Assembly (NCBI GenBank): GCA_030673005.1
Contig: DAOVFI010000015.1
Location: forward strand, 1-17,262
Direction: 5' to 3'
DNA: 17,262 nt
From: Planctomycetales bacterium
Lineage (GTDB): Bacteria > Planctomycetota > Phycisphaerae > SM23-33
The translations under genes and the position numbers were made by a program. Shown piece after piece: positions 7,493 through 14,110 of this stretch; the first letter of the stretch is position 1, and every line of letters begins with the position of its first letter. The notes beneath the pieces are model-generated. The model was given only the letters and a program-made list of their open reading frames with translations, had not been told where the DNA came from and did not search any database.

Positions 7493-7524
7493 GGAATCCG
7501 CATTCCGCATTCCGCATTCCGCAA
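7493..7524. repeat. CATTCCG heptamer array in the dnaB-bamA gap
   Basis: Three exact tandem copies of CATTCCG (7501-7521) follow a variant unit, GGAATCCG (7493-7500). A related inverted stretch, GGATTGCGGATTTCC, lies at about 7461-7475. The rest of the 264-nt dnaB-bamA gap shows no gene; the bamA promoter is on its bamA side. Heptameric arrays of this type occur between genes in many environmental genomes, to my recollection. Confidence 0.7.
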
Positions 7525-7538
7525 TAACCCCTGCGGTA

Positions 7539-9017
7539 TCAGAATCCGTACACTTCCTCGGAGGCGAAGTTTTCGAACCGTATGCACTCCGGCAGGAAGG
7601 TCAGCGGGACCGTGCCGATCGGGCCGTTGCGCTGCTTGGCGATGATTACCTCGGTCTTGTTGGTCGTTTGATAGTCCGGGTCGTCGCGGTGGTAGTAGTC
7701 CTCGCGGTGCAGCAGTATAACGACGTCGGCGTCCTGTTCGATAGCGCCGCTCTCCCGCAGGTCGCTCATGCGGGGGCGGTGTCCTTCCCTGCCTTCGGCG
7801 GCGCGGTTGAGTTGGCTGAGCACGACGATGGGGATATTCAGTTCGCGCGAGAGTGCCTTGAGGCCACGGGACATCTCGGCTATCTGCTGCTGGCGCGATT
7901 CGGTCCTGCCCATCGGCGTCATCAACTGGAGGTAGTCCACGATGACGCAGTCCAGCCCTTCGCCGGCCGCCATTCGCCGTGCCTTGGCGCGGAGGCGGAG
8001 TATATTCAGATCGGCGGAATCGTCGATGAAGATTTTCGCCTTTTCAAGGTCGCCGGCCGCCATCTGGAGCCCTGTCCAGTCCTCCGCCGATGGGTTGCCG
8101 CGGCGCAGGCGTGCGGCGTTCTGGCGGGCGCGGGCGCAGAGGAACCGCAGCGCCAGTTGGGCCTTCGACATCTCCAGCGAAAACAGCAGGACGCTCCTGC
8201 CGTCCTCGACGGCCATGTACTCGGCCATGTTCAGCGCAAGGGCGGTCTTGCCCATTGAAGGTCGGCCTGCGATGACGATCATCTCGCTGTTCTGGAAACC
8301 GGCGGTCAGTTCGTCAAGTTTGAAGTACCCGGTCGCCACGCCGGTTATCATCGAGCCGTCGGCGGCAGAGAGGGTCTCGAACGTATGCTGGAGCAGGCTT
8401 TCGAGGCTTCTGGCGTTGTCGCCGATCTGACGGGAGGCTATCTGGAAAATGCTGTGCTCGGCCTGGTCGAGTATCTCGGCAGGGTCGTCCTGACTGTCGT
8501 ATGCGTCCTGGATGATCTGCTGATTGGCGGCGATGAGATTGCGCAGGAGGGCCTTGTCGCGAACCATTCGGGCGTAGTATTCGGCGGTAGCGGTGGAGGG
8601 GACGCCCTCGGCCAGGACCGCCAGGTACTCCGACCCGCCGATCCGTTCCAGCAGCTTGGCTCGCTTCAATTCATCGTTGAGCGTAACAAGGTCAATGGGT
8701 TTGCCGGAATTGTGCATCCGGCAGAGCGTCTCGTAAATAATCCTGTGCGCCGGACGGAAGAAATCCTCTGCCCGGGTGATATGCACGACTATATCAATGG
8801 TGGCTGCGTCCAGCACCATCGAGCCGAGCGTGCAGACCTCGGCCTCGACCGAGTTCGGCAGTACGCGCTGGGTTGCAGCAGGCTGCCCGCCGGCGGCGCG
8901 TTTTTCACCCGTCCCTGTCGGCGAAGCGGGGACATATTCCGACTCCGGTTTACCAGCGCCGGAAGATACCTTTTCCACGTCCGTCGTGTCGCTACTGGAA
9001 GGGTCTTTAGTAGTCAT
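7539..9017 (-). CDS. dnaB: Replicative DNA helicase DnaB
   Basis: DnaB is the hexameric helicase that unwinds DNA at the replication fork. The 492-residue protein opens with a polar, probably disordered stretch of about 50 residues, followed by the N-terminal primase-interacting domain (LPNSVEAEVCTLGSMVLDAA, about 53-155). The RecA-like ATPase domain has Walker A GRPSMGKT (251-258), catalytic SLEMS (E282), Walker B CVIVDYLQLM (around D361), SQLNR at 401-405 and the KQRNGP arginine-finger region at 461-466. It has no intein. The N-terminal stretch is longer than in E. coli, where the protein is about 471 residues. The ATG at 9017 has AGG about 6 nt upstream and follows rplI by 22 nt, so it is probably co-transcribed with the S6-SSB-S18-L9 genes, a common arrangement. 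Confidence 0.97.
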   Translation of the reverse strand: MTTKDPSSSDTTDVEKVSSGAGKPESEYVPASPTGTGEKRAAGGQPAATQRVLPNSVEAEVCTLGSMVLDAATIDIVVHITRAEDFFRPAHRIIYETLCRMHNSGKPIDLVTLNDELKRAKLLERIGGSEYLAVLAEGVPSTATAEYYARMVRDKALLRNLIAANQQIIQDAYDSQDDPAEILDQAEHSIFQIASRQIGDNARSLESLLQHTFETLSAADGSMITGVATGYFKLDELTAGFQNSEMIVIAGRPSMGKTALALNMAEYMAVEDGRSVLLFSLEMSKAQLALRFLCARARQNAARLRRGNPSAEDWTGLQMAAGDLEKAKIFIDDSADLNILRLRAKARRMAAGEGLDCVIVDYLQLMTPMGRTESRQQQIAEMSRGLKALSRELNIPIVVLSQLNRAAEGREGHRPRMSDLRESGAIEQDADVVILLHREDYYHRDDPDYQTTNKTEVIIAKQRNGPIGTVPLTFLPECIRFENFASEEVYGF

Positions 9018-9039
9018 CGCCTGTCCCTGGCGGTTATCG

Positions 9040-9585
9040 TCAGTCCGTATTCGCTTGGAAGGAAGACGGATTCGGGTCAGATTCGTCTTCGACGGGTTGA
9101 TCGGTTTTCTCGTCGCTGTCAGGTTGATCTTGTTCGGAGTCTCGCGGCGGCACTACCCAGACGCTGATATTGGCCGAGATTTCCTCTGCGAAGCGCACCT
9201 GCACCTCATACTTGTCGAGCATGTGGATCGGCTCGTCCAGGACGATATTTTCGATTTCGATACTGATCCCTTCGCTATCGAGCTCCGCGGCGATCTGCGC
9301 CGGGCCGACCGAGCCGTATAGATACCCTTCCTCGTTGGCGCGTGCGAAGATTGTAACCTCTTTGCCATCCAGTAATTCGGCGCGGGCTTTAAGGTCAGCC
9401 CGCTCCTTGGCAAGTTGTTTGAGGTAGGCTTGTTTGTCCGCTTCGATAGCCTTCAGGTTGGCTTCGGTAGGCGCCATTGCCAGACCATGAGGAAGCAGGT
9501 AGTTGCGGGCGTATCCGGGGCGAACGCTCACGATCTCGCCGATCCGTCCAAGTTTATCAATATTCTGACGCAGTAAAAGTTTCAT
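9040..9585 (-). CDS. rplI: 50S ribosomal protein L9 with acidic C-terminal extension
   Basis: L9 binds 23S rRNA near the L1 stalk and influences reading-frame fidelity. The 181-residue protein has the usual N-terminal domain (MKLLLRQNIDKLGRIGEIVSV, then GYARNYLLPHGLA), a long connecting helix (about 41-75) and a C-terminal domain (GKEVTIFARANEEGYLYGSV to VRFAEEISANISVWVVP). About 35 extra residues follow, rich in Asp, Glu, Gln and Pro and containing DSDEKT at 156-161; the family usually ends near 148. A similar string occurs in the S6 tail encoded upstream. It sits 12 nt after rpsR and 22 nt before dnaB. The start is fixed by the domain itself; AGGGA lies upstream. Confidence 0.96.
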   Translation of the reverse strand: MKLLLRQNIDKLGRIGEIVSVRPGYARNYLLPHGLAMAPTEANLKAIEADKQAYLKQLAKERADLKARAELLDGKEVTIFARANEEGYLYGSVGPAQIAAELDSEGISIEIENIVLDEPIHMLDKYEVQVRFAEEISANISVWVVPPRDSEQDQPDSDEKTDQPVEDESDPNPSSFQANTD

Positions 9586-9597
9586 CTGGCATGTTCC

Positions 9598-9867
9598 CTA
9601 CGTTACGTATGGTATCAGCCCCAGAAAGCGGGCGCGCTTGATGGCTCGCTGGGCGCTTCGCTGGTGACGGGCGCAGTTTCCGCTGCGCTTCCGCGAAAAC
9701 ATCTTGCCGTGCTGAGTTACCAATTTCTGCAGGGCGCCGATGTCCTTGTAATCTATCTCACTGACCTTCTCGCGGCAGAATCGGCACTTATTCTGCTCAC
9801 GATAGCGGGATTTGTTTTTCCGGTCGGTCGGTTTTCCTGACCGGCGGGAATCGAATCGCTTAGGCAT
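9598..9867 (-). CDS. rpsR: 30S ribosomal protein S18, zinc-binding type
   Basis: S18 binds the small-subunit platform next to S6. The 89-residue protein has the family core DYKDIGALQKLVTQHGKM and ends FLGLIPYVT. It also has CRFC (C28, C31) and NCARH (C65, H68), the likely zinc-binding set of the cysteine-containing S18 variant. The first 25 residues are basic and polar. AAGGAG lies 11 nt before the ATG. It is separated from ssb by a 165-nt gap containing repeats, and from rplI by 12 nt. Confidence 0.97.
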   Translation of the reverse strand: MPKRFDSRRSGKPTDRKNKSRYREQNKCRFCREKVSEIDYKDIGALQKLVTQHGKMFSRKRSGNCARHQRSAQRAIKRARFLGLIPYVT

Positions 9868-9924
9868 CTGACTGATTTCTCCTTATTCTTTGGCTACTAC
9901 TATTCTTTCAACCTTAAATCCGTT

Positions 9925-10024
9925 GGTGGCACAGGTTTGTAACCTGTGTCAACCGAACAGGTTTATAACTCGTATCAACCGAACATTTTTATAACTCGTC
10001 GCACAGGTTACAAACCTGTGCCAC
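9925..10024. repeat. Inverted pair of GTGGCACAGGTT palindromes with a 26-bp tandem repeat
   Basis: One palindrome (CACAGGTT 9930-9937, AACCTGTG 9941-9948) and an opposite-facing copy (CACAGGTT 10002-10009, AACCTGTG 10013-10020) flank two 26-bp tandem units, 9949-9974 and 9975-10000. The units share TCAACCGAACA and TTTATAACTCGT and look like decayed palindrome copies. The array occupies most of the ssb-rpsR gap. It could form nested hairpins that alter mRNA stability between two co-transcribed genes. Confidence 0.8.
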
Positions 10025-10032
10025 ACAGTTAC

Positions 10033-10518
10033 TTAAAACGGAATATCGTCGCCTGGCCCGACGGGCTGGTCCATAGGGGCGGCGTCGTATTCCGGCCCGG
10101 CGGGCGCTTCCGGCGCGGCGTCCTGCGGTGGCGCAACGGGCCTGCTTTGCTGCCGGGGAGCCGACGGCGAGGATGACTGGTCTCGACCGCCCTGACCGAG
10201 AAACTGAAAATTCTGCACGGATATTCTGTGCTTGGAACGCTTCTGCCCGTCCTGACTTTCCCACCTGTCCAACTGAAGCCGACCCTCTATCAGTACGGGC
10301 CGACCCTTGGACATGTACTGGTTAAAGGTTTCGGCCTGTTTGCCGTAACATCGGCAGTCGATGAAGCAGGTTTCTTCGCGCTGCTCGCCGTCGGTCCCGC
10401 GCCAGCGACGATTCACCGCCAGGGAGAATTCGCATACCGGAGTCTGGTTGGGCAGATAAGACAATTGCGGGTCGCGCGTAAGGTTGCCGACGAGGATGAC
10501 TTTGTTGTAGTTTGCCAT
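10033..10518 (-). CDS. ssb: Single-stranded DNA-binding protein
   Basis: SSB coats single-stranded DNA in replication and repair and recruits partner proteins through its tail. The 161-residue protein has an OB-fold domain (about 1-108) starting MANYNKVILVGNLTRDPQLS, with CEFSLAVNRRW, EETCFIDCRCYGKQAE and MSKGRPVLIEGRL. A Gly/Pro/Gln-rich linker (about 109-150) leads to the acidic tip GDDIPF, the partner-binding motif. Length is typical. It lies between rpsF (31 nt upstream) and rpsR, the usual place for ssb in the S6-S18 operon. The ribosome-binding site is weak (GAGA). Confidence 0.97.
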   Translation of the reverse strand: MANYNKVILVGNLTRDPQLSYLPNQTPVCEFSLAVNRRWRGTDGEQREETCFIDCRCYGKQAETFNQYMSKGRPVLIEGRLQLDRWESQDGQKRSKHRISVQNFQFLGQGGRDQSSSPSAPRQQSRPVAPPQDAAPEAPAGPEYDAAPMDQPVGPGDDIPF

Positions 10519-10549
10519 GGTTATTTCTCGCTTTCTTCGCAGGCGGCTG

Positions 10550-11119
10550 TCAAGTCTGAATGTCCGGATCCCGATCTTTTATATCCCCGCCCGGCTTATC
10601 TGCATCTGTTTCGATATTGTTCTTAATCGATTCGGTTTGTCCAGAACCGTCTTGTGGCTCTGCCGATTGTTCGGCGGGTTTCTGGACGTCCGCCGGTTCT
10701 TCCACCCGATCTTTCTGCGATGTTTTTTCGTCTGAATCGGCCTGTTTTTCGGCAGCGGCGGCGCGTTCGGCTTCGGCATTTACTCGCCGCGCTTCGGCGG
10801 CAGTGGCGGGCGTATCGGCGTTAATCTGCTCGGCGGTGACGTGGTCGGCCGACAGAACCATTGCGCGCAGAACACTTTCGTTCAGTTGGATGTCGTGCTG
10901 CAATTCGCCAAGCCGCGCGGGATCGGCCTTGAAGTACGTCAGAACGTACAGGCCCCGCTTTCGCCCCTTGATCTTGTAAGCCAGTCGGCGCTCGTCCCAC
11001 GGCTTAATGGTCAGCACCTCGGCCTCGACTCGTTTGAGCACATCGCGTACAGGCGCGAAAGCGTCCTCGTATTCATGATTTCCGGCGTCCACCAGGAACA
11101 TTGCTTCGTACGTTTTCAT
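10550..11119 (-). CDS. rpsF: 30S ribosomal protein S6 with long acidic C-terminal extension
   Basis: S6 pairs with S18 on the small-subunit platform. The 189-residue protein has the S6 core at about 1-97: MKTYEAMFLVDAG, WDERRLAYKIKGRKRGLYVL and LNESVLRAMVLSADHV. A charged, Ala- and Glu-rich tail of about 90 residues follows, including DSDEKT at 128-133. Tails occur in this family, but this one is long. I chose ATG at 11119 for the perfect family start; an ATG at 11155 would add 12 residues and overlap pth. It follows pth by 17 nt, so no independent S6:S18-binding leader is visible. Confidence 0.95.
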   Translation of the reverse strand: MKTYEAMFLVDAGNHEYEDAFAPVRDVLKRVEAEVLTIKPWDERRLAYKIKGRKRGLYVLTYFKADPARLGELQHDIQLNESVLRAMVLSADHVTAEQINADTPATAAEARRVNAEAERAAAAEKQADSDEKTSQKDRVEEPADVQKPAEQSAEPQDGSGQTESIKNNIETDADKPGGDIKDRDPDIQT

Positions 11120-11136
11120 ATATCTTTTCCCGTCTG

Positions 11137-11742
11137 TTAAGATTTCCCTGTGCATCCATTCTCGCTGTTGTAACGGTCCATGACGCAGGTGATGCCTTTT
11201 GAAACCCAGTCTTCGGCCGCGTCGGCGGCCGATTCGATTGCGCTGGAGATTACGGGCTTCTCGTCACGACGAAACCTGCTCAGCACGTAATCGACCGAAT
11301 CGAAATCTTCCGGCGGCGCGCCGATACCGATCCGCAGTCTCGCCAGCCGGTTAGTATCCATCATTTTCAGTATGTCGCCCAGTCCCTTATGCCCGCCGGC
11401 GGACCCGGACGCCCTGACCCGAAGCCGCCCCAGCGGCAAGGCCAGGTCATCCATCACCACCAGCACCGCCGACGGATCGGCCTTGTAAAACGACGTTATT
11501 TCCGCTACGGCCAGGCCGGAGCGGTTCATGTACGTCTGCGGCGCCGCTAATATGACCGTCCGTCCGCCGATGCTCGCCTGCCAACACCGGGCGTGAAACT
11601 TCAACCTGCCCCGGCCCGGCTCCCATCGCTTCCGCAGCTGCTTTAATACCATGAAACCGACATTGTGGCGCGTATTGCGATACTGTTGGCCGGGGTTGCC
11701 GAGGCCGACCACAATTTTAATTTCTGCGCCATCCTGTTCCAA
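11137..11742 (-). CDS. pth: Peptidyl-tRNA hydrolase
   Basis: Pth releases peptides from stalled peptidyl-tRNAs so the tRNA can be reused. The 201-residue protein starts at TTG, 11742, with GGAG 7 nt upstream. Key parts are KIVVGLGNPGQQY, NTRHNVGF (catalytic H26, E. coli H20), APQTYMNRSG (N72, E. coli N68), VVMDDLALPLGRLRVR (D99, E. coli D93) and SAGGHKGLGDIL. In the last motif K119 replaces the E. coli Asn114, a change I believe occurs in some other bacteria. The ATG at 11829 would add 29 residues read from a repeat, so it is unlikely. It follows rplY by 108 nt, mostly repeats, and precedes rpsF by 17 nt. The prs-ctc-pth order is common. Confidence 0.93.
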   Translation of the reverse strand: MEQDGAEIKIVVGLGNPGQQYRNTRHNVGFMVLKQLRKRWEPGRGRLKFHARCWQASIGGRTVILAAPQTYMNRSGLAVAEITSFYKADPSAVLVVMDDLALPLGRLRVRASGSAGGHKGLGDILKMMDTNRLARLRIGIGAPPEDFDSVDYVLSRFRRDEKPVISSAIESAADAAEDWVSKGITCVMDRYNSENGCTGKS

Positions 11743-11763
11743 GGTACGGCTCCGGCAACGTGG

Positions 11764-11803
11764 CACGGGCGCCTGCCTGCCGGTAGGCAAGGTCCCGCCC
11801 GTG
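11764..11803. repeat. LPAGRQ-type palindromic repeat in the pth leader
   Basis: CACGGGC (11764-11770) pairs with GCCCGTG (11797-11803) around an inner stem, GCCTGCCGGTAGGC (11775-11788). Read in other frames it gives LPAGRQG or LPTGRQA, peptide strings I recall as frequent false N-termini in environmental genome annotation. It lies between rplY and pth and would form a hairpin about 20 nt before the pth start. Confidence 0.7.
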
Positions 11804-11822
11804 AGTCTTTCCACATGGCACA

Positions 11823-11850
11823 GGACCACAGGTTACAAACCGGTGCCACG
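11823..11850. repeat. GTGGCACAGGTT palindrome at the end of rplY
   Basis: CACAGGTT (11827-11834) pairs with AACCGGTG (11838-11845, one mismatch), followed by CCAC. It begins immediately after the rplY stop codon and has the same orientation as the copy at 10002-10020. Confidence 0.7.
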
Positions 11851-12504
11851 TTACTTCTGGCCGGCTTCAGGTTGCTCTCCGGCAGACTCTTCTTCGGCCT
11901 TCTCGCCGATGACTTCAGGCACGGCGGCTTCGGCAGCTTCGGCGGCCGGCGCTTCGACTTCCTCGACTATGATCGAAACGGACGCGACGACCGTCTCGGG
12001 ATCTTCCTGGGAAGTAACGCCTTCGGGCAGGGACAGGTCCGCCACCCGCAGCACGTCGCCCGTGTGCATCTCGGCGATCGAAACACGCAATTCGTCGGGA
12101 ATATTCGTTACCACGCACTGGACATTCAGTTCGTTCAGTTGCTGCCTCAGCACGCCATCTTCCGATTCCACGCCGACCGGCGCGCCTCTGAGCACGATCG
12201 GCACGGTTACTTCTACTCGCTCATCAAGGTTAACACGGGTCAGGTCAACGTGGATAATATTGTGGCCGAGGTAATCGTACTGCACGTCCTTGAGCAGGAA
12301 GTTCTGTTCCCGGTCATCCAGATTGCACTGGAGAAGGTGTCCGCCGTGCTTTACGGCAAGTTCGATGTCGTGTGCCGACAGGCTTACTGCCAGGTTTTCC
12401 TCACCGTGGCCGTAGATTATCGCCGGTATAAATCCGTTCTGACGCAAAAGGCGGGCCTCTCTGGTGCCCGATTTTTCTCGCCTGGTAATTTTCAGCATTT
12501 CCAT
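11851..12504 (-). CDS. rplY: 50S ribosomal protein L25 (general stress protein Ctc type)
   Basis: L25/Ctc binds 5S rRNA. The 217-residue protein is the long, two-domain form. The L25 domain (about 1-95) includes REARLLRQNGFIPAIIYGHG and NIIHVDLTRVNLDERVEV. The TL5-type C-terminal domain (about 96-185) includes PIVLRGAPVGVESEDGVLRQ and LSLPEGVTSQEDPETVVASV. A roughly 35-residue tail, rich in Ala and Glu, ends it. It starts at ATG 12504 with GGGA about 9 nt upstream; a second ATG two codons later is possible. It lies 13 nt after prs and before pth, a widely conserved order. Confidence 0.95.
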   Translation of the reverse strand: MEMLKITRREKSGTREARLLRQNGFIPAIIYGHGEENLAVSLSAHDIELAVKHGGHLLQCNLDDREQNFLLKDVQYDYLGHNIIHVDLTRVNLDERVEVTVPIVLRGAPVGVESEDGVLRQQLNELNVQCVVTNIPDELRVSIAEMHTGDVLRVADLSLPEGVTSQEDPETVVASVSIIVEEVEAPAAEAAEAAVPEVIGEKAEEESAGEQPEAGQK

Positions 12505-12517
12505 GGGTTGATTCCCT

Positions 12518-13462
12518 TTATTTCGAAAACAGATTGCTTACGGATTCGTCGTTGTGGATACGATGGATTGCCTCGCCCATCAGTTCCGCGATGGACAGGA
12601 TTTTTAATTTAAGGGCCTGGACGGTCTGTTCCTCAATCGGGATTGTATCGGTAACGACGATTTCGTCGATCGGAGCCGCCCGAAGGCGTTCGACCGCCGG
12701 TCCGCAGAGGATCGCGTGAGTAGCGCCGACAAAGATACGCTCGGCGCCTTCGTCCCTGCAAAGCCTTGACGCCTCGCAGACGGTTCCCGCCGTCGAGATC
12801 ATGTCGTCCATCATCAGGACGGTTTTACCCTTGACGTCGCCGATGATTCGCCCGACGGCGATCTCGCTGCCGCTGATGCGCCGCTTATCGATAACAGCAA
12901 GGTCCCCTCCGAGCCGCTCGGCATATACGCCGGCGCGCTTGGCGTTGCCGGCATCCGGGCTGACGAGGGTCAGGTTTTCAAATTTGTGCCGGCTGAAGTA
13001 GTTGCTCAGGACTGGTTCGGCGTAGAGGTTATCGACGGGGATGTCAAAGAAACCCTGAATCTGACTGGCGTGAAGGTCAATCGTAAGGACGCGGTCGGCC
13101 CCGGCGGTGGAGATCAGGTTGGCCACCAGTTTGGCGGTAATGGGGACTCGGCCTTCGTCTTTGCGGTCCTGGCGGGCGTATCCGAAGTACGGGATAACCG
13201 CCGTAAGTCGCTCGGCCGAGGCCCGACGGGCGCAGTCGAGGAAGATTAACAACTCCATCAGGCTTGTATTTACGGGCGTACACGTCGGCTGGATGAAGAA
13301 GATGTCCCGTCCGCGGACGTCTTCTTCGAGTTTGACCACGAGTTCACCGTCGGGAAACGGCTCGGCCGAGACGCGCCCCAGCGGCAGTCCGAGATACTCG
13401 GCAATCTGCCTGGACAACGCCGGATGCGCCCTGCCTGAAAATATCTTAAGGTTATCTATCAT
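12518..13462 (-). CDS. prs: Ribose-phosphate pyrophosphokinase (PRPP synthetase)
   Basis: Prs makes PRPP from ribose 5-phosphate and ATP, feeding purine, pyrimidine, NAD, histidine and tryptophan synthesis. The 314-residue length is normal. Motifs are FPDGE at 36-40, PYFGYARQDRK at 91-101 (ATP binding), TIDLHASQIQGFFDIPVDN with H131 (metal and catalytic region), SPDAGNAKRA at 168-177, and the PRPP-binding loop LMMDDMISTAGTV at 217-229. AGGGA lies just before the ATG. The tRNA-Gln gene ends 31 nt upstream on the same strand, so the two may share a transcript. Confidence 0.97.
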   Translation of the reverse strand: MIDNLKIFSGRAHPALSRQIAEYLGLPLGRVSAEPFPDGELVVKLEEDVRGRDIFFIQPTCTPVNTSLMELLIFLDCARRASAERLTAVIPYFGYARQDRKDEGRVPITAKLVANLISTAGADRVLTIDLHASQIQGFFDIPVDNLYAEPVLSNYFSRHKFENLTLVSPDAGNAKRAGVYAERLGGDLAVIDKRRISGSEIAVGRIIGDVKGKTVLMMDDMISTAGTVCEASRLCRDEGAERIFVGATHAILCGPAVERLRAAPIDEIVVTDTIPIEEQTVQALKLKILSIAELMGEAIHRIHNDESVSNLFSK

Positions 13463-13493
13463 CTGGTCCCTAGTTCCCAGTTACTCGTCTTTT

Positions 13494-13565
13494 CAACCCG
13501 GCCAGGACTCGAACCTGGAATGCGAGTACCAAAAACTCGTGTGTTACCGATTACACCACCGGGTT
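13494..13565 (-). tRNA. tRNA-Gln (anticodon TTG)
   Basis: Read on the minus strand, the acceptor stem AACCCGG/CCGGGTT pairs at all seven positions. The D stem is GTGT/ACAC. The anticodon stem CGAGT/ACTCG encloses TTTTGGT with anticodon TTG (codon CAA), and the T arm is CCAGG-TTCGAGT-CCTGG. The discriminator base is G, as expected for tRNA-Gln. The CCA end is not encoded. It is the most upstream gene of the minus-strand block. Confidence 0.95.
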
Positions 13566-13578
13566 TTGTCGTATTCAG

Positions 13579-13622
13579 CAGCCCGCTTGCCACGCCGTAG
13601 CCTTAGCGAAGGCGGGTAGCCC
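13579..13622. repeat. Palindromic repeat just upstream of tRNA-Gln
   Basis: CCCGC (13582-13586) pairs with GCGGG (13612-13616), and inside it GCCTT (13600-13604) pairs with AAGGC (13609-13613). Read on the minus strand the core is GCCTTCGCTAAGGCTACGG, a string I recall from many environmental genomes. It begins 13 nt before the 5' end of the tRNA, so it occupies the place where a tRNA promoter is expected. Confidence 0.6.
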
Positions 13623-13624
13623 GG

Positions 13625-13647
13625 AAAAAAACCGTCCACTCACGGTT
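13625..13647 (-). terminator. Likely Rho-independent terminator
   Basis: On the minus strand AACCGT (13647-13642) pairs with ACGGTT (13635-13630) around a 6-nt loop, followed by five further T. It would stop minus-strand transcription arriving from the junction region before it enters the tRNA-prs operon. The stem is short, so strength is uncertain. Confidence 0.5.
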
Positions 13648-13656
13648 CCCTGGTAT

Positions 13657-13863
13657 TTATCCGATATTTTTCGCCACTTCATCGCCAAAGGCGGCGTTAT
13701 GGCATCAAACCAAGGTATTCAGACAGCGGCAGCAGTCCGACCCGGAGCCTGAACGAGCGGCCGCTAACTGCTCGCCCACTTCCGCTTGTCCGGCCTTCCG
13801 ATTTCGATACCTCAAGATCGAGCGGTCGGCAAGACAACAGATGCTCACAGAAGCCGGTTTCAA
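13657..13863 (-). pseudogene. Possible degraded reading frame in the junction region
   Basis: From a TTG at 13863 an open run of 52 codons (LKPASVSICCLADRSILRYR at its start) reaches TGA at 13707-13705. The same frame then continues for 15 codons (CHNAAFGDEVAKNIG) to TAA at 13659-13657, about 10 nt before a terminator. This layout, an interrupted end of a gene next to a terminator, suggests decay, but there is no recognised domain and chance is possible. The rest of 13566-14161 shows only the repeat, the terminator and a short plus-strand frame; the 13870-14060 part is noticeably AT-richer than its surroundings. Confidence 0.2.
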
Positions 13864-13987
13864 CTACTGATCGTCAAAGAAAACTGTACACGTCGAGTCG
13901 GGCGATGTCAATGACAAAATTCAAGAATCGAGGCGGTTGCGTTGTATGGAGGCTTTTGAGTCATAGGGAATTACGATCAGGTTGAAA

Positions 13988-14110
13988 ATGGCCTTACCCG
14001 CAGCGAGGATTGATTTTGTTGAGTATGATCCCAAAGAAGAAATATTTTCTCAATTTTTAGACCAACTACCCCTTATATCGGGGATGGGTTGCGGTGTAGA
14101 ATCTTTTTAG
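13988..14110 (+). CDS. Short hypothetical ORF upstream of the insertion sequence
   Basis: This 40-codon frame (MALPAARIDFVEYDPKEEIF at its start, ending GMGCGVESF) has a plausible CAGG 7-10 nt before the ATG. It lies in an AT-richer stretch and ends 51 nt before the transposase. It matches no family I recognise. It may be the stub of a gene cut by the insertion sequence, or noise. Confidence 0.25.
   Translation: MALPAARIDFVEYDPKEEIFSQFLDQLPLISGMGCGVESF

Noticed and set aside
9925..10024. CRISPR-like array
   Set aside because: Only two 26-bp tandem units without unique spacers, between palindromes; no cas genes in the window.
11665..12612. 315-codon plus-strand open frame
   Set aside because: Antisense to rplY and the ends of pth and prs; it reads through a repeat as LPAGRQG, a typical spurious product.
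13705..13707. TGA read as selenocysteine
   Set aside because: No selenocysteine insertion hairpin is apparent, there is no known selenoprotein family, and the region looks degraded.
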